NCBI GenBank assembly: GCA_018340375.1
Contig: JAFFJZ010000008.1
Location: forward strand, 992,001-1,056,000
DNA: 64,000 nt
Source: Gonatopus flavifemur
Lineage: Eukaryota > Arthropoda > Insecta > Hymenoptera > Dryinidae
Direction of reading: 5' to 3'
Under the pieces are notes generated by a model, which was not told the origin of the DNA, searched no databases, and was given only the letters and a program-made list of their open reading frames with translations. This document shows, piece after piece, positions 1 through 10,632 of the stretch. Both the position numbers and the translations under genes were made by a program. Positions within the stretch are counted from its first letter, which is position 1, and each line of letters opens with the position of its first letter.

Positions 1-50
1 GCAAGATATTTGCTGATTCAGTAATGTTTCTAGTAGTCTATATACCTTCA
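1..50. repeat. Truncated MITE copy at the window edge
   Basis: The first 50 bases align closely with 17799-17848, inside the MITE at 17701-17999. Both contain the run gcaagatatttgct followed by an attcag motif and a tctag motif. The copy is cut by the window boundary, so its ends and orientation cannot be judged. No coding potential. Confidence 0.55.
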
Positions 51-75
51 ATGCCGGATTGCTGGATCAGCAACC

Positions 76-230
76 CAATAAACATCTTAAAAGATCAGTC
101 TAAAAGATATCTTGAAGAGATCTGAAAGATGTCTTATGCAACAAATTTAGATATGTTTCAGATGTCTCCCAGAAAGACATCTTTTAGAGATCTAAAAGAT
201 ACCTTTCTGGAGTAAAAATTCTGGAGAATT
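76..230. repeat. Degenerate AAAGAT/ATCTT-rich repeat
   Basis: Many direct and inverted copies of aaagat, gatatctt and gatgtct make this stretch weakly self-complementary. A stretch of similar style lies at 57490-57710. It reads like an old foldback element or degenerate simple repeat; boundaries are not visible. Confidence 0.35.
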
Positions 231-2115
231 TTTCTCCATCAATCACATCCTTCAATTATGAGGAAATTTGTATTTTGCTGAAAATGCAGGATTTTTTCCT
301 TATTTTTGAAGACTATTCCTTCTTGTAGGAGTTGAGTTCCTCAGACATTGACGAATAAATCATTAAATCATACTGGAAGATCCTCTAAAATGTTACGGCC
401 TCTAAGACAACTGTGCTACACGCAGAATAATCAGAACTTGTATCAACATTCAGTCACAATTTTCTGTCAATGGAAAAACGTATGTGCAATTTGTCTATTC
501 CCACCTCAATTCTTACAAATGTATATGAACGATACTTCTCAATTTTTTGAAGATCCAATCTTCGAGATTTCATTAGTGCTTCCACAATACGAGACAATAC
601 GATATTTTCTGAAATATTGCCTTGTTCTTTAAAAATATGAAAATAATGATATCGTCTTGTTCTTGAATGATTCTTGTAATGAATCATCTTGATCTTGTCT
701 TGACAATACCTCAAGAATATTGATCTTGTCGATAAACTTTCGGAATTTTATATGTTTAGGGAAATATATAAATATAAATATCCGTTTGTATAATAAGTAA
801 AATATAAATGGGTAATATTCGAAAAAAGAAAGTTGTTATACTTATTCATATAATATGTATAAGGGGCAGGATCCATTACAAAAAATATAAGTATAATTAC
901 CCCCAACGTGGTGCCTCAACATTTCTAAAAGAACAGACCTATTGTGGCGCTGTTTATTTACTATCGTTTTTCAGTCTGAGAGAGATAGAAACTCTCCCGC
1001 TAGAAATTTTAAAATACGGTTGGAAGAGTTTCTGTTTCTGTCTCTCTTACTCCCGCAATATACGGACTCGGTCTATCTATACTACGTCTTTGTTATTTAA
1101 CATTGTTTGTATATCTAAATATACAGTATATATAGATATACAAAGTTCCTAACCAATAAGGCAATAATTTACTTCAAAATTTGTCCTTACTGCATTGGTG
1201 ATTTTGATAATACAAGATCGAGATGTAGTCAATATCTTGACCAACTGATCTCGACGATACGTTTCTCTCGATTGGTACATATTGTCCTTGTCTAGAATGC
1301 TATTTTACTCGATATTGGCTCGATTTCCAAGACAAGACAAGACAAGATCGATAATTTCTCGAATCTCGCGGAAGCACTAGATTTCATGGGAAATAACAAA
1401 AATCTTGCCATTTTTATTGTAAATTCAAATTCAGTAACTTGAAAAACATGAAGAGAAAAACCTTTTATTCGACTTCGGAGAAGTCAATGGCATATTAGAT
1501 CCATCATCTCAAGCAGTCATGCCCGATATTAAGAGTATTGATAATGTTAATATCGAATATCTCAAACCTCAAATGAAGATAAAAATAATTTTGAGAATAT
1601 ATTGGCTTAAATTGGGGAGAGAGGCTTAAATTGGCTGCGTCTTAACGTGAAAATGGACTGAAGTTCAGCCTTTTCCATTGTGTCAGCGATTTTTTTTCGT
1701 GCTTATTTACACTCAAAATACGCTACTTTTGGCCGCGTCTCAAATTCAGTCATATAACAATCTGAATTAAAAACTTTCTTTTCACAGTGTATAGTAGTTA
1801 ACGTCACGTTAATGAGAATTTGTCAAACTTCATAATAGCAGCCATCATAAGAATTCAAGAGGAGTTCCCAAATTTAGAAAGCAGTGAATTAAGAGATAAT
1901 TTGAGGGGATATTCCAATGTGATTGTTGAAAAAAGAGCATATTTTCAAGAATTTTCTTTTCGGGAATTATTGGACATAATTGGAAAAACTTTTTTTCTCT
2001 TAAAAGTGTGATTAGGGAGAGTAGAATAGAACTTTTTTCCCACACCTGCACGGAAAGTTGATGTTTTCTGATCTATTTTTAGGGGAGAAAGTGCTGAATT
2101 CCAAGCGAATGTGTC
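231..2115. other. AT-rich unique DNA, nothing assigned
   Basis: Short frames on both strands overlap each other and resemble no known protein. A diffuse CAAGA/TCTTG-rich stretch at 640-730 and 1200-1380, including a short gacaagacaagacaag run near 1330, is the only local structure. I see no gene, splice pattern or transposon terminus that I could defend. Confidence 0.4.
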
Positions 2116-2210
2116 ACAGCGGGAGGAAAATATTTTCCGCGGAAAGTACTTTCTGCCTGCTCGCAACGGGAGGAAAGTACTTTCTGCCCGCTTGCAGCGG
2201 GAGGAGAATA
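2116..2210. repeat. Short tandem duplication, about 50 bp offset
   Basis: A block containing gggaggaaagtactttctgc followed by a c/t, a gct and gca recurs immediately downstream, with a third partial start (gcgggagga) at about 2199. The unit is GC-richer than its surroundings and partly self-complementary. No coding role is apparent. Confidence 0.5.
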
Positions 2211-4115
2211 CAAACTATCTTTTCGTTCTGAAATATGCATATGAATATTTTATATGCAATTAAACAGATTATTTTCACTTTCCTTGCAGTTGTGGGAAAA
2301 AATAGTATGTTCACCTCGGGGAGAAGTGGGAAATTTCCCCCCTTGATGAACAATATACTATTTTTGGTCAAGGGAAGTATTTATTTTTGTGCTGATAAAA
2401 TAAAATACGAGTGTTGGAGAATACAAAAAACTCACTGGCGCAAGTGATTCCGACCCTCCTAGTGATCTGAAACAGAAAAATGAATATGTTCATTGATCTC
2501 TGTGGTTGTCCCTATTGTCCTTACCTCACTTACTTCATTTTACCGGAAATTAACAGTAAAGTGATGGTTGTTGCAAAGTGTGAAAAATACCACCTTTCTT
2601 TGCGTTATAAATCAGGTGCCATCATAAGTTGAAATCAGAATATCAACAAGTTTGAGGTGCGGGAAATAACCATGATAGTACTGAATATGCTATTAAAATT
2701 TGGAGTCGATAAGCCCAATCGTTTTCCAGAAATACCTGCGCCTGTTCATCCATAAAACTGTTCCAAAACTCGAATTTGCGCAGTTTGTGTCCTTTTGTTT
2801 TGAAGCGTCAAGAAACAGAAAACAACTCAACCGACTGGGAAGATATCAATTTTATAGGTAAAAACTATCGACAAACGCCCAAAAAACAAAATTCGAATCA
2901 TTCTCAATCTGTCACATTGGAATGTCCCCTTATTTGCAATGAAATTCAGTCCATTAATCATCTAACGCTCTCACTTTATTCCAATTATTTTAACTCTCAT
3001 AAGTATGTAATTTTAATATTATATTTTGAACGTACTCACAATAAAATATGATTCCTAGATAATATACGTAACATCCTTTCGCAAAAAGAATGATTCAATT
3101 TTTAAGGAAGGGGTGATTGTGAGCGACCCTCTCCATATAAGCAAGAGTCACAGGCCAACTAGTTATGTGGTCAATGTTTATCCAACGCAAGTGGACATTG
3201 GCTATTGTATTCACGAGGAACCGAAGATGAGCAGCATCCCTTTTTCTCTGACCCCCTTCCGGCTGGACCAGTTTTTTAAAGTGATTATTGCTTACGCTCG
3301 TCACGATGGCTCGTGATGAAAGTCAGAGGTCAACTAGATTCATTTTGTGGCTTAGGTTTACGGATAATAGCTTTTGTTGGCGAGACAGAAGCCCAGCTTC
3401 GTTCGATTCCAGCATACATGGACCAGTTCCTCGATCCTGATGCAAACGTTCGGATACCAAGAGAATTCAGAATCATGGGGCAAGCCCTCGCCACGCGCGA
3501 AAACAGGTTTTCTTTTATAACGAAATTTCAAGAGAATACTGAAGGGAGAGCGAGATGAACGAGAAGGAAGCAGGAAATCTCTCCCCACGATGGAAAATGG
3601 ATCACGATCTAGATCAGGTGGATATGCACAGGTACATATTTTCTGACCAAAAGATCAGAGATCAAAAGATTGAAAAGAGATTGACATTGATGATGAAATA
3701 TAGATGCCTTGAAATATTCTTAATAGGTGTCACTTGGGACGTAAAATATTTGTTTGTTTGATTGTATAACAATTGATGCTTAACGTTCAATTGACGATTA
3801 TGTAACAATTGAAGCAATTCACGTGCCTCCATTCCTATAATCGCATAGTAGATTAAACTCTGAATTTTCTAAGAGTAGTTATTCGGATTGACAATTTCCA
3901 AATATTCAACGAACGCATTTCCTATAATTATTTCATCATTACTACAGGTAACTAGGTATAGCAACTAATTTCATTGAATAGTTAGAGATCATCGATTCAA
4001 ATTAGTCATTTTTTGTCAACGTACTGCTACAAATGAAATAGAAGAACTGATCAGTCCTTGATCTGTTGTAAAAGACAATTTCTCTCAAGAGTCTTGAGTA
4101 TGGAGAAAAATGGTG
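2211..4115. other. Unassigned stretch; GC-richer block at 3110-3620
   Basis: Most of this stretch is featureless AT-rich DNA. Bases 3110-3620 are less AT-rich and carry overlapping open frames of 67-81 codons on both strands (for example 3313-3558 forward and 3358-3588 reverse). Neither frame resembles a family I know, and openness on both strands points to composition, not coding. A 30-base match near 2537 to the repeat at 34405-34585 may be a fragment of it. Confidence 0.35.
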
Positions 4116-4275
4116 TAGTAAAGTATAGACAGGCCAAAAATGTACTCACTGTTGTACATTCAATCGCATCGTTATTCTAACTGAACGTATCATTACTGCC
4201 ACTAAGCGTATCGTAATTTTGATTGAGTCATTTGGTTCTGATGATTAAGCTGTTCGGTCTGTCCATATTTTACTA
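4116..4275. mobile_element. 160-bp MITE with TA-type ends
   Basis: The left end reads tagtaaagtatagacaggcc. The reverse complement of the right end matches it at about 17 of 20 positions (tagtaaaatatggacagacc). If the outer TA on each side is the target duplication, the inverted repeat starts GTAAA. It has no coding capacity, so it would be a non-autonomous DNA element mobilised by a Tc1/mariner-type transposase. Ends are clear; the family is not recognised. Confidence 0.55.
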
Positions 4276-6762
4276 TTCGGTTAGTGATTACCATGGCTCC
4301 TCTTCCTTCAGTAAGCAAGATAGAAAAAAATATAATTCACTCGTGAGACAAGAATCCTTCGGATTCCTCATTTCGGAATCAGAATATTCCCATATTTAGC
4401 AACAAGAAAATTGTTTGTTGTACACAAATGATCGATCATTTGCGCATTGACAAAGAAGAGATATTTACCAACGAAAAGTATACTTGAACGTTTTATTTTT
4501 CATCATCATCCGAAAACTGGTTTGTAAAAGGAAAAAAATATGGTTATCATATATAATAATATATAATAAATGGTATATAATCGTTATAACGATCTGAAGT
4601 GAGATTAGAAGAGAATAACTGTAGTGATAGTATTGCAACGTTATAGTAACGATATGGATGACTAGGATACACGGAGGAGAATGAAATTTCCAAAATTACT
4701 GCATTTCTATCAAATTGGCAGGATGAGAGAAAATACCAGTAATATTCATGATAGTGTAGTAAGAATATGTACTTTATCATGCATAACGTTGCACGCTCAT
4801 ACTAAAGAATGTTTTGTAAATCATTTACTTTTGCTACACTGCCTAACAATAACAGTGGTATCTTCTGTTATTCTGCCGATTTAGTAGAACTGTATTTATT
4901 TCCGACCCTGTCATTCATCAGAACAATCAGTTTAGTTATGACCGCTATATCGACATCCCATCACTTTAAATAGTCATAACAGCCAACCAATATCGTCATG
5001 ATGACAATGTTTTTTCTATGTACAAACTAACTTGGTCTAGATGGAGAAGAATCTTTGGTGATTATTTCATTCAGAAATATTTGCGCGTTTTGATTTTCGA
5101 AAATGAACTCTCCCATAGCCTCCATTGCATCAAAGATATCTTTAGGAATCACAGTACAAGTACAATCTTTTTTGAGAAATTTGGTCAGCGTTGGAAAGAA
5201 AGAGAGATGAGGAGCGAACGGAGTTCAAGAGTAAGGGATAACCAAGCTCAATTTCTCAATCAAAGCAACGAGGAAACAAAAGCTACTGATGTGTGTGTCA
5301 CATGAGACGCTGAAACCGACCCACATTGGCCACTTCTTTTACCTGTCCATCATACGCTGTCCCTTTAAAGAGAACAAAAAAGTTGTGTTCAAAGGAAGGA
5401 GAAAAGGACATTTCAATATATTCTCATTGTGCGTGTCTAAGGGTTTATTTTACCGTTTTATTGATTGTCACGAACTAATGGTCGGCATAATAAAAACATG
5501 TTATGGTGGTAACTCAGTTCATTCAATAAAGAAAGGAAGGAAATTTGAGATGATGGAGATCATTAAATTGAATGAACTTTCAAAAAAATATTAGAGTAAC
5601 TTTGCATATTTTTGAATATCCGTTGTGCATTTATTATTGAAAATTATGAGTTGATAAATTCCCATCGTTCCATGCGTAAGAGAACAAAAGGGTCATAGGT
5701 CAATTATATATGTAGTACATGAAAGTATACACTTATGTATTATCAAGTATGAGCTTGATGAATTTTCAGATAATTCTAAATGAATATAAGATTCAATATA
5801 TACGGATGACAATATATACAGCGCGACCTCTCAATAAGAACGCTCACTATCTTTCTCATTCAAAGATGTCACACTGTAGTCTTGCCGATGCAACTCTAGA
5901 ATAAGAGTTGAACGATAAAATCCCGATATAGTGATGTCAACTTATCATTTTCATGGGTAACAGATGAGGTTATTGTACTCTATCCAATGTTGAATGGTGC
6001 TTATGACAATTTTGGAATACTTGTCAAGAAGTGATTATTTTTCGTGGCAATTGTCACCGCCTTAGTGAAAGTTCTATGAAAAATGGACAAAACTCCTCTC
6101 CAGATCTAATCAAATTTTATGTGCTTTGTGCAAAACACATTAGTTTCCGTTGCATGCAGATAGGAGTTCGTTCCGTTTCTGACGGGAGGTTTTATAGGGC
6201 ATACATTTTTCTCCGTGTAGAATGTGACTCCACATTTGTATGCATGTATACAGAGAAAAGTATGTAATCCTAATTATCAAGGCGAATAGTATATTTCACG
6301 ATAGTCTTGTATCAACTTGTCGACTTGATATCGACAACTAACTATAATTCTAAGGCTAGTATCGTCGTTGTTCTAGACTAAGTACTAGTAGTGAAGGCGA
6401 TAGTCAGTTCTTCACTAACAATAATTGACTATAGTACAGTTTATGAATAAATTTTACATGCTTCTAGGATTTTAGTTGAATTGATGTTTAAAAATAAATT
6501 TATCCAATATATGAATGTTAGGCCGTGTATCGTCGTAGGACTTGTATCGTTTTTTGACGATATTTCCGTACTTTTCCTGATCAAGTAGTATCGTAAGTTC
6601 ACCATAGAATTTTTACATTTTTTAAAGCATTCTACCGAACGTCAACCATATAAATTTTCTGGTTTTTATGGGTCTCTATGCGGATATTTTTCCATCGTTT
6701 TGTATGTAATCTTTGAATAAAAAATTTTCCGGGTGATATCGTTGATTGCATGGGTGGTGAAA
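4276..6762. other. AT-rich unique DNA, nothing assigned
   Basis: Open frames up to 101 codons (5289-5594) show no recognisable motif, conserved context or splice structure. Several atcgtc/gacgat-rich patches occur at 6290-6600. No element ends, RNA genes or regulatory sites could be supported. Confidence 0.4.
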
Positions 6763-6828
6763 TTGGTCGTGGAGCTTTGAACCCTACCGCAAAAGTTGGT
6801 CGTGGAGCTTTGAACCCTACCGCAAAAA
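6763..6828. repeat. Two perfect tandem copies of a 33-bp unit
   Basis: The unit beginning ttggtcgtggagctttgaac is repeated head to tail with no mismatch across the two 33-bp copies (6763-6795 and 6796-6828). Because 33 is a multiple of three, both strands stay open through it, which explains the overlapping frames here. Perfect identity implies a recent duplication. Confidence 0.85.
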
Positions 6829-6969
6829 CCCCACACAAACCAGTTTGTGTTTTATTGTTGGAAAATTGTTTCATCCCATATGCCACAGCTTCATGTATTC
6901 AAACATCTTCGCAGCATTATGACAACAACTTTTGTGCAGCTTTGTGCATTTCGCTACGAATTTCATTCT

Positions 6970-7335
6970 GCGTTCCCCATACAAAACGAACAATACCATG
7001 TTCAAAGTTGTTGATATGATGTGCATGGTGGAAGTACGATAATAACCGAGACGCTCTTCAAATTTTATTCGTCAGAGAAAAGAAGAAGATAGTTTATAGG
7101 GATCTCACGATAGATACTTATACATACCCTTTTGCGCGATCCCCATACAAAACAATCAAAAGCATGTTCAGAGTTATTAATATGATGTGTATCGTGGAAG
7201 TACGATACAAATCGGTACTCTTTTTGAATTTACCTTGTAATGGAAAGATTAAAATAATATATAGGAATTTCACGGAAGATAACTATACGTACTCTTTCGT
7301 GCGTTCCACATACAACACGATAGAATTCGTAAATG
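6970..7335. repeat. Tandem repeat of about 166 bp, just over two copies
   Basis: A block starting gcgttccccatacaaaac at 6970 recurs at 7136 (gcgatccccatacaaaac) and starts again at 7301 (gcgttccacatacaac). Further matches run through the unit, including atgttca.agtt and tggaagtacgata. The spacing is 166 and 165 bases. Divergence between copies is moderate, so the array is old. Scattered catacaaaacgata motifs continue to about 7560, suggesting that a larger repeat-derived segment extends to about 7620. Confidence 0.75.
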
Positions 7336-7499
7336 AAAAAAATGGTACCAAACGTATGGTGAACTCTCGATTAAACCATATACGACTGAGTAAGGTCAGA
7401 ATAATGTATCGTGCACAACCGATGAGAAACGATAAAACCCATAGAAATCCGATAAATACCCATTCGTGTTGTATCGTTTTACCGCTATAGAACCCCATT

Positions 7500-8048
7500 G
7501 GTGCAAATTTCTTTATGGGATCACTCTAATGTTCCGATACACTCCATACAAAACGATAAAAAACGGACTTAAATACTGTCGAATCCTATTGTTTTCCATA
7601 GGAAATTTTTAGCAGGGGGTTAACAGATCAATTTACCACCCCGAAACAAACATCTTCATACTAAATGGATACTTGCGATTAGAATCTACATACTTGTCTT
7701 CTTACTAAGTATAAAATATTCTAGTCTTCATAATATTTCTTATACCCCTCAGAATCCATTTCTCTCCGGGTAACTTTTGCAATTTTCATCTGACCGACTT
7801 GAATTTTAACCATGGCTTTTCGGATAGATCTCAAATATTAAGAACACATAGACTTTACACGTTGACTGACATGTTTTCTTTAGTTAATACCAAGAAAATT
7901 GTCCTCATGGCAAAATCCTATGAAAGATTTTCAAATTCTACAAAGAATCAACATTACAAAAATTGAGAACTTTCATCGTTGATTTCGCACTCAAAGATAT
8001 TCTTTGGCGATGAAACAAAAATTTAACTACATTTTTAATAATCATAGA
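7500..8048. other. Unassigned AT-rich DNA
   Basis: The left part is probably the tail of the repeat-derived segment before it. The rest shows no open frame of note and no element termini. Confidence 0.35.
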
Positions 8049-8099
8049 AGCCTTCCGAAGTCGCTGACCAGATGATCAGGTCAGCTACTTCGGAAGGCT
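8049..8099. other. Strong short hairpin: 21-bp stem, 9-nt loop
   Basis: Left arm 8049-8069 starts agccttccgaagt and right arm 8079-8099 ends acttcggaaggct. The arms pair over 21 positions with a single mismatch, around the loop agatgatca. The stem is clearly GC-richer than its AT-rich neighbourhood, and pairing fades quickly outside it. It could be a hairpin RNA (miRNA-like, though the stem is short), a tiny MITE remnant or a protein-binding palindrome. Transcription cannot be judged from sequence. Confidence 0.75.
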
Positions 8100-8592
8100 C
8101 CATAGTGTTTCTCAGAATAATAAGAATTACATCACTTCTACTATCAGCCAAGAATAACGACTTCCATTTTTAAGTCAAGATTGTGGTTTCAAAGCAATTT
8201 TGAAAACCCAACCCCGAGCGTTTGCTGAAACACTTCGTCGCAGTAATCGAATCATATGACATATTCGATGCAAAACTTGGATACATCTCACTCACTCAAA
8301 AAATGAGATAGAACAAATGCATTATGGTACGCTTATATCGTGAAACATTGATGCAACAAGTAGGTCATTCAAGCTCTTGTGTTCTTCCCAGTGCGAAGAA
8401 TTCAAAATAAATAATAGTGTAAGTTTTTTCTGAATTCGATATCATGTTACTTGAGAATTCAAATCACCTATCGAAGGGGTAGTTTATATTTTCTTAGGTT
8501 TCGGAAATGAAAAACCCAGGGAAGGTAGAATTTATATCAGTAATAATGAACAATTTGAGGAATAGTAAAGACGAAATTCCACGAAAAAAGGT

Positions 8593-8616
8593 GAGAGAGA
8601 GAGAGAGAGAGAGAGA
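8593..8616. repeat. (GA)n microsatellite
   Basis: An uninterrupted GA run of about 12 units. It lies in a modestly GC-richer block (about 8590-8830) that has short open frames on both strands but no recognisable product. Confidence 0.9.
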
Positions 8617-9554
8617 TCGGTGCGAACACAGACCCGCGGTAATACCAAGACACCTTGTATATAGTAGAGGGCGTATTTGTTTTACTACCTGGCTGCCGGC
8701 ATTGGTTGAGAACGTGCTGTGCATTCTTGAAATCGTGCCACCCTCGTTACGGCATACAGTACTATTCTCTCCTCTCTTCACCTCTCTGCACCGAATTTTC
8801 TTTCATGACTAGCAGCCAGCAGCAGTGAAATGATCGCATCCGTATACTTCAGTGGTATCTCGTTTGATCGTAAAATCTTTAACTCTAATTGTAACGAGGT
8901 GTTCTTGTTCTTCTTTCGAGACTGGTCTCATCATCGAAATGCTGTAGAAGATTTTCCATTCAACCCTCGTCATTGTGTGGAAATAATAGAAATAATACTG
9001 AAGTGTACAATAATTTCAATTTAAAACGAATCATTTGTTGCATCAAACGAACATCATGCTTTCTATTATAGTTGAATATGTCTAAAGTGCGTGCAAATGT
9101 TTCATTATATTCATATTTCAAATTCTTAAAATTATAGATTGAAATACAATCATGTATTTTCATATGGTTGAGAGGAAGTGATTGAACAAGTAAGACACAC
9201 GAATAAACTGCTATGATAATGGGAAATGTTGGAGTTTGAATCATTTATAGAATCGAAACAAAAATGCAAAATCACGAAATCTGATGAATTATTGGTATTT
9301 ATCTTCTCGAATTAAGTCCTTTGAAGAAAACATCGTGTAGGCCTTCAACAGCTAAGAACTTTGTTATTTGGTTACCAATTCGTTTTAAAAACCGATTCAA
9401 ACTTCAACAACATGAGTAGAAGTTGAAGAATTTTTTTTATGGGATTCAAGCAGTTGGGATAACATCATTGATATTTTCAATATTGATGTATTTGATACGC
9501 TCAGAATAAAAGTGACATCCAAATTGTTGTCAACCCTGCTTCGAATAACCATTA
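8617..9554. other. Unassigned stretch
   Basis: Opposed frames at 8507-8812 and 8494-8781 are shadows of each other. A segment around 9280-9410 shares short runs (tttatcttctcgaatt; cgattcaaac) with 44490-44815, suggesting a degraded dispersed repeat. Nothing else could be supported. Confidence 0.35.
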
Positions 9555-9785
9555 CACGCTGAAAAAAAAAGTTACCTAAAAAACTACCCCATAATTTACA
9601 GTAAAATCACGAACAAAATCACATTTTGGGGTTATGTATTATATTTTCTCATTGAAATTACTGTACTTTTTATCGATGAATCACTATCGGATTCTGTCAT
9701 CATTCACTAGAAAGTATAGTATACTTTTGATGACAAAATATAATACCTCACCCCAAAATGTGATTTTGTCCCTACTTTACTATCC
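9555..9785. mobile_element. Palindromic MITE-like element
   Basis: Inverted arms acaaaatcacattttggggt (about 9614) and accccaaaatgtgattttgt (about 9750) are perfect complements, with more imperfect pairing outside and inside (gtattatattttct against the right arm). The left side begins ta-cacgctgaaaa, resembling the CAC-N-G-N-GAAAA ends of other MITEs here. The right end is not certain because another repeat abuts at about 9780. Confidence 0.6.
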
Positions 9786-10010
9786 CTGCTTTAAAGATCG
9801 CTTAGAAACCGATAGGAACCGATTCAAATTGAATCGGTTCGAATAAGACCAATAAGAGCTACTCCGGTACCCATGCCAAACGAATAAGACTGAATGAGAA
9901 ATATCGGAGTCATAGGATTCAATTGGTAAGCCCATTGGAAATATGGGGGATTTTATCGGTTTCAATAAAAGCACGGTAGGTGATAAGCAGTAATAGGAAC
10001 TTTCGCATAT
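9779..10010 (+). repeat. Dispersed repeat, copy A (mate at 60090-60380)
   Basis: This segment matches the reverse complement of 60090-60380. Shared blocks include an end like ccctgctttaaag, the aaccgattcaa.ttgaatcggtt inverted pair, ggagtag..cttat and aaaaccgataaaa. Translation of the minus strand of A and the plus strand of its mate gives similar peptides (shared RSSSY and FNLNRF), but both frames are short and the similarity may just mirror DNA homology. It is probably a non-autonomous element; ends are approximate. Confidence 0.6.
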
Positions 10011-10157
10011 GACTCCTATAAGGAAGAATGAGGGAATTCCAAAGCATGAACGTTGAATGGGATCAACTGGACATTCTCATTTGTGCTATATGGGGCCTTC
10101 CACATTGATTCCGAATGGGTTTCAACGAGAAATTTCTGAAACCGAATTTAATGCCCT

Positions 10158-10345
10158 AGTAAAAATGATTCATATAAGACCACATATAAACCATATACGA
10201 TCATATATGGATAGAGATTTCATATATGACCACATATAATCCATTTTTAATACATGTACGGCGCATATACAGCCGTACATGCAGAAAGGTTGACATATAC
10301 GGGTCGTATACATATGCCCGTATATGCATTGCATGTGTATTCAAT
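10158..10345. repeat. Palindrome-rich CATATA/TATACG stretch
   Basis: Repeated catatata and atatgac words alternate with perfect short palindromic pairs, for example acatgtacgg at 10252-10261 facing ccgtacatg at 10273-10281. It could be a cruciform-prone degenerate repeat. No boundaries or coding role. Confidence 0.45.
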
Positions 10346-10459
10346 ATGAATTGTTGAAGGTATTCAGCTTTACCAAATGCATGTAATAAGAATATTCTAT
10401 GAATCTCCTATGTGCGTAGTTGTGCTGCTTGGGTAGCATTGGGAAACAGAATTTTAAGA

Positions 10460-10560
10460 ACAAAATTTTGTTAATCTCAAACAAATTTTATTCCAGCCAA
10501 CCAAAACGTTTCTTTGCGTTCCATATTTGTTACGCTGGAACAAACCGTGTGTTCAGGGTG
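10460..10560. repeat. Fragment related to the large palindrome's outer arm
   Basis: The run cagccaaccaaaacgtttct and its flanks match the outer right arm of the 715-bp palindrome near 14337-14365, with an aaattttattccagcc lead-in. The rest of the palindrome is absent, so this is a solo fragment or a shorter relative. Confidence 0.55.
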
Positions 10561-10568
10561 GGTTTCAA

Positions 10569-10632
10569 ATATACATAATATACATAATATAATATACATA
10601 ATATTATACATAATATTATACATAATATAATA
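10569..10632. repeat. Tandem ATACATAAT-type simple repeat
   Basis: Short units of atacataatat/atacataata repeat imperfectly about seven times. Low-complexity AT-rich tract with no other role visible. Confidence 0.8.

Noticed and set aside
10158..10345. CRISPR-like array or regularly spaced repeat
   Set aside because: Words recur at irregular spacing, are palindromic AT-rich, and the genome looks eukaryotic.
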